The notes below the pieces were generated by a model, which saw only the letters and a list, made by a program, of their open reading frames with translations, ran no database searches and was not told the origin of the DNA. Position numbers and translations under genes: made by a program. Shown in pieces: positions 7,543 through 16,022 of a stretch of 64,000 nucleotides of DNA. The DNA comes from Mycolicibacterium sphagni (GTDB taxonomy: Bacteria > Actinomycetota > Actinomycetes > Mycobacteriales > Mycobacteriaceae), in NCBI RefSeq assembly GCF_002250655.1, contig NZ_NOZR01000015.1, positions 62,001-126,000 on the forward strand, in the 5' to 3' direction. Positions within the stretch are counted from its first letter, which is position 1, and every line of letters starts with the position of its first letter.

Positions 7543-8714
7543 CTGAACCGCTCGATGGCGTCGCCGGCGGGGAACCCGTCGGCCACCAACGCGGCCAATT
7601 GGATCAGAGCCTCCCGAGTGTTGGGCTTCAACCGGTCGAGTTCGATCTCGGCGCCGTCCTCCAGATGCGGGTCGAACGGGACGACGCACACCGCCCGGCA
7701 GCGCCGGGAGAAATGATCGACCACCTTCTGCATGTCGACCTTGCCGTTGCGGGGCCGTACCCCGTTGACCACGCACACCGATCGCCGCACCAGATCCTCA
7801 TGGCCGTGAGCGTCGAGCCAATCCAACGTCGCCGATGCACTGCGAGCTCCGTCGACCGAACCCGAACTCACCACGATCAGGGTGTCGGCCTGCTTCAGCA
7901 CTGATTTCATCGCCGAATGCAAAAGCCCTGGGCCGCAATCGGTCAGCACCAAGCTGTAGAAGCGCTCGAGCAGCGTCAGCGTCCGGTCGAAGTCCTCGGA
8001 GCCGAACGCTTCGGACACCGTGGGATCGTTATCGGAGGCCAGCACCTCCAGCCGGCTCGGGCCCTGTGAGGTGTAGCCACGGACGTCGCTGTAACGCTCG
8101 ATGCCGTCGGCGTCACGCAACAGGTGACGGACGGTGGCCGGAGTCTCCAACGGCACTTTCTGACTCAGGGTGCCGTGGTCGGGGTTGGCGTCGACGGCCA
8201 CCACCCGGTCGCCGCGGATCGAGGCGAACGTGCCGCCCAGAGCGGCGGTGATCGTCGTCTTGCCGACACCGCCTTTCAGCGACAGCACGGCAACTTTGTA
8301 GCACCCGGCCAGCGGCCGGTTCACTTGTGCGATCAGGCTGTTCCGACGCGCGGCGTGCGGGCCCTCACCGACGTTGATCAGCTTGCCCGACAGCACATAC
8401 AGCCATTTGCGCCAGCCATCCGACGGCGGTCGCTTGACCTGACGCAGCAGCGCACTGGTCGACAGGTCCGGATACGGCGTCGACGGAACCGCCGGCCGGT
8501 ACGTCGGTTGTTCGACGACATATTGGTTGAACAGCGGAGCCGCCGGTGGCAGCGGATCCATCGGGATGCCGATGGGTGGCGTTGGAGCCAGCCAGTCAGG
8601 TTCGGGCTGCGGCGTCGCAGTAGCAGGATCGGCGAACCGCTGCTCTGCGCGGAACACCGTTGTCACATCAGTCAATTCGTGGCCCTGACGGGGCACAGGA
8701 TTAGACACGGACAC
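7539..8714 (-). CDS. MinD/ParA-like P-loop ATPase (Rv0530-type)
   Basis: This is a 391-aa protein. About 110 residues of Pro-rich, probably disordered sequence are followed by a deviant Walker A motif KGGVGKTT (147-154), with the extra Lys147 typical of MinD/ParA ATPases. VVAVDANPDHGTLSQ provides the switch I / A' region, and TDCGPGL a later nucleotide-contacting loop. This architecture (Pro-rich N-terminus plus MinD domain) is shared with ATPases linked to type VII secretion such as EspI, but no secretion genes are nearby. The GTG at 8714 is taken as start; a second GTG at 8708 has better spacing to AGGGGG and could be the true one. It follows ccsB on the same strand after a 70-base gap. Confidence 0.82.
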   Translation of the reverse strand: MSVSNPVPRQGHELTDVTTVFRAEQRFADPATATPQPEPDWLAPTPPIGIPMDPLPPAAPLFNQYVVEQPTYRPAVPSTPYPDLSTSALLRQVKRPPSDGWRKWLYVLSGKLINVGEGPHAARRNSLIAQVNRPLAGCYKVAVLSLKGGVGKTTITAALGGTFASIRGDRVVAVDANPDHGTLSQKVPLETPATVRHLLRDADGIERYSDVRGYTSQGPSRLEVLASDNDPTVSEAFGSEDFDRTLTLLERFYSLVLTDCGPGLLHSAMKSVLKQADTLIVVSSGSVDGARSASATLDWLDAHGHEDLVRRSVCVVNGVRPRNGKVDMQKVVDHFSRRCRAVCVVPFDPHLEDGAEIELDRLKPNTREALIQLAALVADGFPAGDAIERFS

Positions 8715-8784
8715 TTCCCCCTGACATCTTGTTTCGGGTCGAGTGGATTTCGTGGTGCCCTTCCGACCCTAGCGCAATGTCAGA

Positions 8785-9819
8785 TCAGCCCACGCCGGCG
8801 TAGGAATGCAGCCCGGTCACGACCAGGTTGATGAAAAAAAGGTTGAAAACCATCGCGACGAAGCCGACGACGTTGATCCAGGCCGCCTTTTTGTCTCGCC
8901 AACCAGCCGTCGAACGGGCGTGGAGATACGCGGCGTAGACCACCCACGCAATGAACGCGACAGTCTCCTTGGGGTCCCAGCCCCAGTAGCGGCCCCACGC
9001 CTCCTCGGCCCAGATTGCGCCGAAGATCACACCGAAGCCGAAGATCGGGAACGCGAAAATGGTGGTGCGGTAAGCGATCCGGTCGAGGGTTTGCGCATCG
9101 GGCAAGCGCTGCACGATGCGCGCGAGCGCGCCCTCCCGCCCAGCAGCAGCCAAGGGCGACATCTTCAGCAGGAACAGGATGCTGGCCACGCCCGCCACCA
9201 GGAACACACCCGAGCCGAGGCTGACCACCGACACGTGGATCGGCAGCCAGTAAGACTGCAACGCAGGCATCACGGGGGCAGCATTGGAGTACAGCCACTT
9301 ACCGGAAACAGCCAGCAGGATCAGCACCGGCAGCAGCACGAACGCCCACAGCGCGCGGTACTGCGGCTTGCGCAGCACGACCGCGGCCGCAATCAAACCG
9401 CAGAAGCTGGTGAGGTTGATGAACTCGTACATGTTGCCCCACGGCACCCGGGAGGTGGCCAGCCCGCGCAACACGATGCAGGCGAACAACGCCGCGATGC
9501 CGACGTAGACCAGCGACAGGCCGGCCTTGCCGATGCGTTCGTCGGCGGACCGTCGGGGCGTTTCGACGACGACACCGGGGCGGTCACTGTCGGCGGTGAC
9601 GCCTCTGTCTAATGTCGCCGGCCCGGCGGCTCCGGTGCCTAATATCGCCGGCCCGGCGGCTCCGGTGCTGACCAGTTCGCGGGCCTCGACCTTGCGGCCG
9701 CGGCTGTAGGCGAGCTCGACGGCCAGCAGCAGCAACGCACCGACGAGAATGACGATCGACGACGTGAAGGCCCAGTCCGAGTAGCGGGCCAGACCGATGT
9801 CGATGTGCTCGGTATTCAT
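8785..9819 (-). CDS. ccsB: Cytochrome c biogenesis protein CcsB/CcsA (System II haem handling)
   Basis: This 344-aa polytopic membrane protein of the CcmC/CcsA superfamily, with ResB, moves haem across the membrane and attaches it to apocytochrome c. The tryptophan-rich WWD-type segment is visible as AWGRYWGWDPKET in the C-terminal third. Conserved histidines stand in PIHVSV, YLHAR and GLHSY. The cytoplasmic linker after the first helix (about 45-95) carries a duplicated Gly/Ala/Pro stretch encoded by a 30-base direct repeat. Its ATG overlaps the resB stop by 4 bases. Together with resB, ccdA and the thioredoxin gene it forms the complete System II set. Confidence 0.92.
   Translation of the reverse strand: MNTEHIDIGLARYSDWAFTSSIVILVGALLLLAVELAYSRGRKVEARELVSTGAAGPAILGTGAAGPATLDRGVTADSDRPGVVVETPRRSADERIGKAGLSLVYVGIAALFACIVLRGLATSRVPWGNMYEFINLTSFCGLIAAAVVLRKPQYRALWAFVLLPVLILLAVSGKWLYSNAAPVMPALQSYWLPIHVSVVSLGSGVFLVAGVASILFLLKMSPLAAAGREGALARIVQRLPDAQTLDRIAYRTTIFAFPIFGFGVIFGAIWAEEAWGRYWGWDPKETVAFIAWVVYAAYLHARSTAGWRDKKAAWINVVGFVAMVFNLFFINLVVTGLHSYAGVG
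9609..9668. repeat. 30-bp direct repeat, two copies, within ccsB
   Basis: Copies at 9609-9638 and 9639-9668 differ at one base. In ccsB they encode two near-identical 10-residue blocks, GTGAAGPAIL and the related GAAGPATL segment, in the cytoplasmic linker. This is an in-frame recent duplication in a region under little constraint. Confidence 0.9.
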
Positions 9820-11432
9820 GCGCGATCCGCCTTCTCTTTCGACGGCTCCGGCAGGTCCGCCAACATCCGCTCAGTGAGCTTCTCGAACTCGCTGCCCCAC
9901 CCGGAGTTGTCGGTGCGGGCCAGACCGCCCAGCTCGACATTTACCGTACCGGGAACGCCAGTTGGTGCTCCACCTATCCCCGAGTCGCTTCGCTCCTGCC
10001 CGCCGGAAATCTTGGCCCACACCCGGCGCCGGCGCACGATCAGTGAGACCAATAACCCGCCCATCATCGACATCGCGAACACCAGCACCCACACCTGGCC
10101 GGGATCGTGGGAGACCTGCAGGTTGACGAATGGGGTCGCGCCGTCGAACCGCACCACGGTGCCGTCGTCCAGTCGCACCTCTTCGCCCTGCTTGAGGTTG
10201 GTGCGCTTGACCTTGGTGAGCCGCTTCTGCTCGATGAGCCGCGGGTCCAGGGTGAACAGCGACTGGGGACGGCCGGTATCCAGCCCGGTGTCACCGCGAT
10301 AGATGTCGATGGCCACCGCGGGATCATTGGCCGCCGGAAAGCTCGACGACAGCAGGGTGCCGTCAAGCTCGGCGGTGGGTGCGAACAAGCCCATGATCGC
10401 CAGCTGATTCTTGCGCCGCTCGGAGGGATCGGGGTACATGCCGCCAGGCGGGTCGACCCGGATCACGCCCGAGGACAGCAACGTGATCGGGTCGTCGGGT
10501 CGCCACTGCAGGGTCTGCGTGCGCTGTTGTCCGTTCGGGAAGGTGACGGTGAACGTCGGGGCGTAGCCGTGGCCCTGCATGTACACCCGGTCGCCGCCGA
10601 TGCGCAGCGGATGGTTTACCTCGAGGCGGTACGGCCGCCAGGTGCCGTCGGCCAGATCGGACCCGGCCTGGTACTCGATGTTCGATGCGAACGACAGAGC
10701 CTGCCCGCTGGGCAAATAGTGGGCCTGGAAGTCGTTGACCCGCAGGCACATCGGATACAGCGAGGTGCCGTCGACGCTGTTGCCGGCCCGGAAGGAGTCG
10801 AAAACGGCCGGTGAAGCCGAGCAAAAGCCGGGGCCGCCGTTGGCGACGACGATGACGTTGCCTTCGTAGCCGAACAGCTTGCCGACCGCGATCGCCACCA
10901 ACAGACCGAGCAGGGAGAAGTGGAAGACGATGTTGCCGAACTCGCGCAGGTAGCCCTTTTCGGCGGCGACCTCGATGCCCTCATCCGTTTCGCGGGTGAC
11001 GCGCCGCCAGCCCCGCAGCCGCGCGGAGATCGCAGCCGCCGTGTGTTCCGGCGTGCCCGAGACCTCGGCGGCGGCGTACTTGGGCAACCTGGACAGGTTG
11101 CGCGGGGCCGGCACCGGCACCGCTCGCAGGCTCTTGACGTGCTCGACCATGCGCGGAGTCAGACAGCCCACCAGCGAGATGAACAGCAGGGCATAGATCG
11201 CCGTGAACCAGAAGCTGGAGAACACGTCGAAGAATTGCAGGCGGTCCAGCCACGGACCGATGATGTTGTGGTCGGCGATGTACTGCTCGACCTTGGACGC
11301 ATTGAGGCTGTGCTGCGGCAGAAGCGCTCCCGGCACCGCGGCCAGCGCGAGCAGGAAGAGCAGCGCCAGCGCGGTGCCCATGGAGGTCAGCGCGCGCCAG
11401 AGGTTGCGGATCAACACGACGACGGATTTCAA
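9816..11432 (-). CDS. resB: Cytochrome c biogenesis protein ResB
   Basis: This 538-aa protein is the second half of the System II cytochrome c synthase. The N-terminus holds the helices typical of the family (about 15-35, 70-92, 170-190), a large extracytoplasmic domain spans roughly 190-440, and a last helix lies near 445-465 before a cytoplasmic tail. It works with CcsB to deliver reduced haem to CxxCH sites on exported apocytochromes. Its start overlaps the ccdA stop by 4 bases and its stop overlaps the ccsB start by 4, so the block is one operon. The tail contains the second copy of the short sequence shared with the DUF4229 gene. Confidence 0.92.
   Translation of the reverse strand: MKSVVVLIRNLWRALTSMGTALALLFLLALAAVPGALLPQHSLNASKVEQYIADHNIIGPWLDRLQFFDVFSSFWFTAIYALLFISLVGCLTPRMVEHVKSLRAVPVPAPRNLSRLPKYAAAEVSGTPEHTAAAISARLRGWRRVTRETDEGIEVAAEKGYLREFGNIVFHFSLLGLLVAIAVGKLFGYEGNVIVVANGGPGFCSASPAVFDSFRAGNSVDGTSLYPMCLRVNDFQAHYLPSGQALSFASNIEYQAGSDLADGTWRPYRLEVNHPLRIGGDRVYMQGHGYAPTFTVTFPNGQQRTQTLQWRPDDPITLLSSGVIRVDPPGGMYPDPSERRKNQLAIMGLFAPTAELDGTLLSSSFPAANDPAVAIDIYRGDTGLDTGRPQSLFTLDPRLIEQKRLTKVKRTNLKQGEEVRLDDGTVVRFDGATPFVNLQVSHDPGQVWVLVFAMSMMGGLLVSLIVRRRRVWAKISGGQERSDSGIGGAPTGVPGTVNVELGGLARTDNSGWGSEFEKLTERMLADLPEPSKEKADRA
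9977..10005. repeat. Copy 2 of the short sequence shared with the DUF4229 gene
   Basis: Here the stretch encodes Gly-Gly-Gln-Glu-Arg-Ser-Asp-Ser in the ResB tail, whereas copy 1 is read in another frame. See 6999-7026. Confidence 0.6.
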
Positions 11433-12208
11433 ATCGGCAGCCTGACGTCAGAGACGAACGCGTCGCGCACCCAGGAGATGAAGTCGTTCCAGATTCCGGT
11501 GACCAGTGCCAGCCCGACGGCGATCAACAGCACGCCGCCGATGATCTGGATGGTCCTGGTGTGGCGACGCAGCCAACCGAATCCGTTGACCGCCCAGCCT
11601 GATCCGAGCGCCAGCAGCACGAACGGGATGCCCAGTCCCAGGCAGTACGCGATCACCAAGGCCACGCCGCGGACGACGCTGGCGCCGTCGGTGGCTGAGG
11701 CGACGGTGATCACCCCGGTCAATGTCGGGCCGAGACAGGGTGTCCAGCCCAGCCCGAACACCGCGCCGAGCAGCGGTGCACCTGCCACGCCCGCGAGCCG
11801 GGTCGGCGTGAACCGTGCCTGGCGTTGCAGCGCCGGGATGAAGCCGATGAACGCCAGGCCCATGACGATGGTCAGAACCCCGCCGACCCGTTGCAGCACA
11901 AGCTGATTGGTGATCAGCGCGGTCGTCATGCCCAGCACCGCTACCGTGCCGAGCACGAACACCGCGGTGAATCCGGCCACGAAGAGCAGCGCTGAACCGG
12001 CCACCCGCCAGCGCTGCGCCCTGATGGCCACCCGGCCGGTGCGCGCGTCGAGGTCATCCACGCCGACGACGGCCGCCAGATAGGACAGGTAGCCGGGCAC
12101 CAGGGGCACGACGCACGGCGAGGCGAACGACACCAGTCCGGCCAGCACGCAGACTCCGAGGGCCAGCAGCAGCGGGCCCGCGGCGGCGGTCTGTGCGAAA
12201 CCGGTCAC
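11429..12208 (-). CDS. ccdA: Thiol-disulfide transporter CcdA
   Basis: This 259-aa DsbD/CcdA-family membrane protein passes electrons from cytoplasmic thioredoxin outward to keep the TlpA-like lipoprotein reduced. The two redox cysteines sit in the family contexts FASPCVVPLVPGYLSYL (helix 1) and GWTPCLGPTLTG (helix 4). About six helices are visible. The start is the GTG at 12208, whose GTGA overlaps the TGA of the upstream thioredoxin gene. Long in-frame sequence upstream of it is only the shadow of that gene. Its stop overlaps the resB start. Confidence 0.92.
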   Translation of the reverse strand: MTGFAQTAAAGPLLLALGVCVLAGLVSFASPCVVPLVPGYLSYLAAVVGVDDLDARTGRVAIRAQRWRVAGSALLFVAGFTAVFVLGTVAVLGMTTALITNQLVLQRVGGVLTIVMGLAFIGFIPALQRQARFTPTRLAGVAGAPLLGAVFGLGWTPCLGPTLTGVITVASATDGASVVRGVALVIAYCLGLGIPFVLLALGSGWAVNGFGWLRRHTRTIQIIGGVLLIAVGLALVTGIWNDFISWVRDAFVSDVRLPI

Positions 12209-12801
12209 GGTGCAGCCGGTTTCGGTTCGGCGGCGAGGCGTTGGACGACCGGCAACAGATCCTCGGCCAGCAGCTCGCGCAGGAACACCGCGGCGACCCG
12301 GTGTTGGCGGTCGAGCACCACAGTCGACGGGATCACCGTGGCGGGGTACTTGCCCCCGAAGGCGATCATGGTGCGCATCGCCGGGTCGTAGATCGACGGG
12401 AAGGTGACTTTGCGGTCGGTGACGAAATCCTGAGGGGCGCTGATGTCGTTGTCCCGCACATCGATTCCGAGGAACGCGACACCCAGGTCGCGGGTCTGGT
12501 CGTAGACCTTCTGCAGCTGGGTGACCTCGGAACGGCAGGGCCCGCACCACTGGCCCCAAACGTTGATGACGACGACTTGGGAGTCGAAGTCCTTCAGCGA
12601 CACCGTCTTCGACAGGTCCATCAACTCAGGTCCGGACAGCGGGCCCGGGGTACCGCGGCTGGCCGCCGGGTCGTAGAAGATGTCGGTCTTACCGCCTGGG
12701 GCGACGAACTCGAAAGTGCCACCCTGGGCGACGGCGTCGTCACCGGTGGAGCAGCCGGCCAACACCGTCGCCGCCACCACGAGGACCAACAGCCGCTTCA
12801 C
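12205..12801 (-). CDS. TlpA/ResA-like thioredoxin-fold lipoprotein (Rv0526-type)
   Basis: The 198-aa product has a lipoprotein signal ending in LAGC with lipidated Cys17. A thioredoxin fold follows, with the redox motif WCGPC (cysteines 86 and 89). As in other System II operons, it most likely reduces the CxxCH disulfide of exported apocytochrome c before haem attachment, taking electrons from CcdA. It overlaps ccdA by 4 bases downstream and the phosphatase gene by 4 bases upstream. Confidence 0.9.
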   Translation of the reverse strand: MKRLLVLVVAATVLAGCSTGDDAVAQGGTFEFVAPGGKTDIFYDPAASRGTPGPLSGPELMDLSKTVSLKDFDSQVVVINVWGQWCGPCRSEVTQLQKVYDQTRDLGVAFLGIDVRDNDISAPQDFVTDRKVTFPSIYDPAMRTMIAFGGKYPATVIPSTVVLDRQHRVAAVFLRELLAEDLLPVVQRLAAEPKPAAP

Positions 12802-13406
12802 TTCCCGGCTAGCTCCGTGTATCCCCAGCCGGCGTAGTCGTCACCGTCGAAGTAGAACGAGGTCACCGACGCCAGGTTGCACAGCCGCCGGGTCGGGAAA
12901 TGGTGCAGCTTCGCGCCGGTCATCGACCGGCGCAGCGTCTCGACGGGGAGCTGATGGCTGACGCAGACCGCCTCGTGGCCAGCCGCTTTGATCCGCGCCC
13001 GCTCGACGGCGCGCCTCATCCGCGCGGCGATCTCGGTGTACGGCTCACCCCACGACGGCAAGCGCGGGTTACGCAGGTGCCACCAGTTGCGCGGGTCACG
13101 CAGTGCGCCGTCGCCCGGGGAGACCTTCTCCCCCTGAAAGACGTTCTCCGACTCGATGAGCTCGTCGTCGGTGTCGACGGCCAAGCCGTGGTGGGCGGCG
13201 ATGGGTGCGGAGGTCTCCTGGGCACGCTCCAGTGGGGAGGCCACGACGTAGACGATGTCGCGCGCGGCCAGCCAGCTGGCCACCCTTTCGGCCTGCGCAC
13301 GGCCTCGATCTGAAAGGTGGAAATCGGGCAGGCGCCCGTAAAGGATGCCGTCCGGGTTGTGCACCTCGCCGTGGCGCATGACGTGAACGGTCGTGCGATC
13401 GGTCAT
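12798..13406 (-). CDS. Histidine phosphatase superfamily protein (Rv0525-type)
   Basis: This is a 202-aa phosphoglycerate-mutase-like protein. It has the phospho-acceptor RHG at 11-13 and the second catalytic His in CVSHQLP near residue 150. It is shorter than true mutases and most resembles the broad phosphatase branch; the substrate is unknown. It sits between hemL and the cytochrome genes with 4-base overlaps at both ends, so it is translated with them. That context hints at a role near haem or cytochrome assembly but does not prove it. Confidence 0.85.
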   Translation of the reverse strand: MTDRTTVHVMRHGEVHNPDGILYGRLPDFHLSDRGRAQAERVASWLAARDIVYVVASPLERAQETSAPIAAHHGLAVDTDDELIESENVFQGEKVSPGDGALRDPRNWWHLRNPRLPSWGEPYTEIAARMRRAVERARIKAAGHEAVCVSHQLPVETLRRSMTGAKLHHFPTRRLCNLASVTSFYFDGDDYAGWGYTELAGK

Positions 13407-14719
13407 TTCTTGGCCTCGGCGGCCGCGCGGGCCGCAGCCGGCAGGGCCTCGGCTATCCGGTCGAAGGCGGCGTCATCGAGTGCACTCGATACGAACCACG
13501 TCTCGAAGGCGCTCGGCGGGGCGTAGACGCCGGCGTCGAGCAGGGCGTGGAAGAACGCCGGAAACCGCCAGGTCTCGCTGGCCTTGGCCTCGGCGAAGTT
13601 GGTGACCGGACTTTCGCTGAAGAACACCGACAGGAAGTTGCCGGCACGCGGAACCTGATGGGCCACACCGGCTTCGGTCAGAGCGTCGGCGAGCAGGCCG
13701 GCCAGCCGGTCGGCGTTGGCGTCCAGTGCGGCGTACACCGCGTCGTCGGCGTTGCGCAGGGTGGCCAGGCCGGCGGCCACTGCCACCGGATTGCCGGACA
13801 GCGTGCCGGCTTGATAGACCGGGCCAAGCGGGGCCAGCCGCTCCATCACGTCGGTGCGGCCGCCAAATGCCGCGGCAGGCAGCCCACCGCTCATCACTTT
13901 GCCGAAGGTGAACAGGTCGGCGTCGACGGGATCAAGTCCGTACCAACCGCTTCGGCTCATCCGGAAGCCGGTCATCACCTCGTCGACGATCAGCAGAGCA
14001 CCGTGTTCGGCGGTGATGCGGCGCAGCGCGGCGTTGTAGCCTGGCAGCGGCGGGACCGCGCCCATGTTGCCAGGGCAAGCCTCGGTGATCACCGCGGCGA
14101 TGGTGTCACCGAATTTGCCGAACGATTCCTCGACCGCGGCGATGTCGTTGTAGGGCAACACGATCGTGTCGGCGGCGCTGGCTCCGGTGACTCCCGGCGA
14201 GGACGGCAGGCCGAGAGTCGCGACACCGGAGCCGGCGTCGGCCAGCAGGGCGTCGACGTGGCCGTGGTAGCAGCCGGAGAATTTGACGACCTTGGGACGG
14301 CCGGTGAAACCGCGGGCCAGGCGCACCGCGCTCATGGTGGCCTCGGTGCCGGAGTTGACCAGTCGCACCCGTTCGACCGGCTTCACCCGGGCGATGATCT
14401 CGGCGGCCAGCTCGGTCTCGCCGGGGGTGGGCGCGCCGAACGACAGGCCGTCGGCCGCGGCGCGCTGCACCGCCTCGACGACGGCGGGGTGAGCGTGGCC
14501 CAGGATCATCGGGCCCCACGAGCACACCAGGTCGATAAAGCGGTTGCCGTCGGCGTCGGTAAGCCAGTAGCCGTTGGCGGAGGTGATGTAGCGGGGCGTG
14601 CCGCCGACGGAGTTGAAGGCGCGGACCGGGGAGTTCACTCCACCGGGGATGACCGCGCAAGCGTCGGCGAACAGCTTGGCCGATACCGCGGTCGAGGCGG
14701 CCTGATCCGTACTGCTCAT
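13403..14719 (-). CDS. hemL: Glutamate-1-semialdehyde 2,1-aminomutase
   Basis: This 438-aa class III PLP enzyme converts glutamate-1-semialdehyde to 5-aminolevulinate, the step after HemA in haem synthesis. The Schiff-base lysine is K274 in FTFGKVMSGGLP. IVDEVMTGFR (243-252) supplies the PLP-pyridine Asp, and VNSGTEATMSA the phosphate loop. The start is the ATG at 14719 (M-S-S-T-D-Q-A); a GTG- or ATG-type codon seven residues earlier adds an unlikely extension. It heads the hemL - phosphatase - thioredoxin - ccdA - resB - ccsB run, linking precursor supply to cytochrome maturation. Confidence 0.94.
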   Translation of the reverse strand: MSSTDQAASTAVSAKLFADACAVIPGGVNSPVRAFNSVGGTPRYITSANGYWLTDADGNRFIDLVCSWGPMILGHAHPAVVEAVQRAAADGLSFGAPTPGETELAAEIIARVKPVERVRLVNSGTEATMSAVRLARGFTGRPKVVKFSGCYHGHVDALLADAGSGVATLGLPSSPGVTGASAADTIVLPYNDIAAVEESFGKFGDTIAAVITEACPGNMGAVPPLPGYNAALRRITAEHGALLIVDEVMTGFRMSRSGWYGLDPVDADLFTFGKVMSGGLPAAAFGGRTDVMERLAPLGPVYQAGTLSGNPVAVAAGLATLRNADDAVYAALDANADRLAGLLADALTEAGVAHQVPRAGNFLSVFFSESPVTNFAEAKASETWRFPAFFHALLDAGVYAPPSAFETWFVSSALDDAAFDRIAEALPAAARAAAEAKK

Positions 14720-14805
14720 GGCCACCAGTGTCCCAGGCATCCGGGGATACTCAACTACAGGGTGTAGGAGTCGGGCTTCTCCCCGCTTGAGCGAGCGGCG
14801 CCCCC

Positions 14806-14861
14806 CGAGATCGAACTCACCAGAGAAGGTGTAAATGCGCCTCTGCGTGGTTCCGATCTCG
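14806..14861. repeat. Nested inverted-repeat element (three-way-junction type)
   Basis: The outer arms CGAGATCGAAC (14806-14816) and GTTCCGATCTCG (14850-14861) pair over 11 bases with one bulge. Inside lie two small hairpins, CACC-AGAGAA-GGTG (14818-14831) and CGC-CTCT-GCG (14838-14847). It lies between the start of hemL and the stop of the nitroreductase gene, where no protein-coding frame is needed. It could be a dispersed palindromic element or a structured transcript end. Only one copy is present in this window. Confidence 0.55.
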
Positions 14862-14878
14862 CGGTCCAGGCGCCCAGC

Positions 14879-15274
14879 TCACACCGGTTCGAGGCGGAAA
14901 ACCGGGTGGTCGGCGGGGTCGGGCAGTTTCGCAAAGTAGCCGTCGACGGTCTTTCCCGCCTTGACGCGGTAAGCCGCCAGCACGGGCGGTCGGTCCGCGA
15001 CCGGCACTTCGGCAGCGGTGAACCGTGCCGCCCACACCTTGGTGTCGAGCGTCACCACCGGGTTGGCCCGGACGTTCTTCACCCACTGCGACTCCCCCCG
15101 GGTCGACACGAGGTACCGCGCGCCGTCGACTTCGACAGTGATCACCGGGATGTTCTGTTCTTGCCCGCTGGTGCGGGCCGTCACCGTGAGCGTCTCGCTG
15201 CCCGAGACACCGGTGGCCATCGCGATCTTGTTGAACACCTTGACGGTGAACCACGGGGGCTTGAGGTAGGCCAT
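14879..15274 (-). CDS. Nitroreductase / deazaflavin-dependent oxidoreductase family protein
   Basis: This 131-aa single-domain protein has the split beta-barrel of the deazaflavin-dependent nitroreductase (Ddn-like, TIGR00026-type) family. Visible signatures are the N-terminal aromatic and basic segment, DGARYLVSTRGESQWVKNVRANP, and a C-terminal FRLEPV typical of the group. Some relatives reduce quinones or nitro compounds with F420H2; others bind haem or fatty acids, so the activity is unproven. The start is the ATG at 15274, since the frame upstream belongs to the divergent gene. The two start codons are 21 bases apart. Confidence 0.78.
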   Translation of the reverse strand: MAYLKPPWFTVKVFNKIAMATGVSGSETLTVTARTSGQEQNIPVITVEVDGARYLVSTRGESQWVKNVRANPVVTLDTKVWAARFTAAEVPVADRPPVLAAYRVKAGKTVDGYFAKLPDPADHPVFRLEPV

Positions 15275-15295
15275 AGGTCCGAGTTTGATTGGGTG

Positions 15296-15675
15296 ATGCA
15301 ACTGCCGCAATGGTTGGCCCGGTTCAACCGTCACGTCACCAACCCGGTGCAGCGGCTGTGGGCAGGCGTCATTCCGACCATGGGCATCCTCGAACACGTC
15401 GGCCGCCGCTCCGGCGCGCACTACCGCACCCCCTTGACGGTGTTCACCACCGACAGGGTGTGGCGATTCTGCTGACCTACGGGCCCAACCGCGACTGGCT
15501 GAAGAACATCACCGCCGCCGACGGCGGCCGGCTCAAGCGCTATGGCCGGACCCACACCGTCAGTAATCCACGCCTGGTGACCAAAGCCGAAGCCGCCCGT
15601 CATGTTTCGGGCCTGTGGCGCCTTATCTTCACAGCACTGCCGTTCGAGAACGCGGTGCTGCTGACCCGTTCCTGA
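15296..15675 (+). pseudogene. Frameshifted nitroreductase-family (deazaflavin-dependent) gene
   Basis: The frame starting M-Q-L-P-Q-W-L at the ATG at 15296 is coherent up to TPLTVFTTD (about 15454), then reads V-W-R-F-C and stops at 15475. The plus-1-shifted frame carries the continuation, GVAILLTYGPNRDWLKNI through VLLTRS, ending at 15675. Joining the two with one missing base after the GAC at 15452-15454 gives a full-length 126-aa family member with a conserved GPNRDWLKN block. So either the gene carries a one-base deletion or the assembly has an error here. The sequence on both sides is well conserved, suggesting a recent event. The 3' end overlaps the convergent membrane-protein gene by 76 bases. 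Confidence 0.72.
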
Positions 15676-16022
15676 AGCAGCGACCACGCACATAACGCCA
15701 CTGTGACCGCTTCGGCGAGCACGCTGATCAGCGCATGCGGCGCCGGCTCCCACCCCCTCTCGACAAAGCCCATCACCCCAACGGTGCGTGACATCGCGAA
15801 GGCACCCAGTGCTCCGAGCGAGACCAGCAGCGCCGCCGCCCGCAACCAGCCGGGACCGCCGAGCGCGATCAGGATCCCCACGGCCGCCGAGACACTCGTC
15901 AGTATCAAGAAACCAGGCCCTATATGGGGGATGTATTGGTACCCATGCAGATACAGATAGCCGTGGCTGGCAGCACCGACCAGCAGGCCGGCCGCGATGC
16001 CGAGGTTCACGAACCGTTTCAT
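15600..16022 (-). CDS. Small four-helix membrane protein
   Basis: The 140-aa product shows four hydrophobic segments (about 6-24, 37-54, 60-78, 96-114) and a His/Tyr-rich first loop (SHGYLYLHGYQYIPHIG). I do not recognise the family. Its ATG overlaps the stop of the metallophosphoesterase gene by 4 bases, so it belongs to the cupredoxin - metallophosphoesterase operon and should be translated with it. The His-rich extracytoplasmic loop could hold a metal, which would suit the copper protein in the operon, but this is inference. Confidence 0.65.
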   Translation of the reverse strand: MKRFVNLGIAAGLLVGAASHGYLYLHGYQYIPHIGPGFLILTSVSAAVGILIALGGPGWLRAAALLVSLGALGAFAMSRTVGVMGFVERGWEPAPHALISVLAEAVTVALCAWSLLQERVSSTAFSNGSAVKIRRHRPET

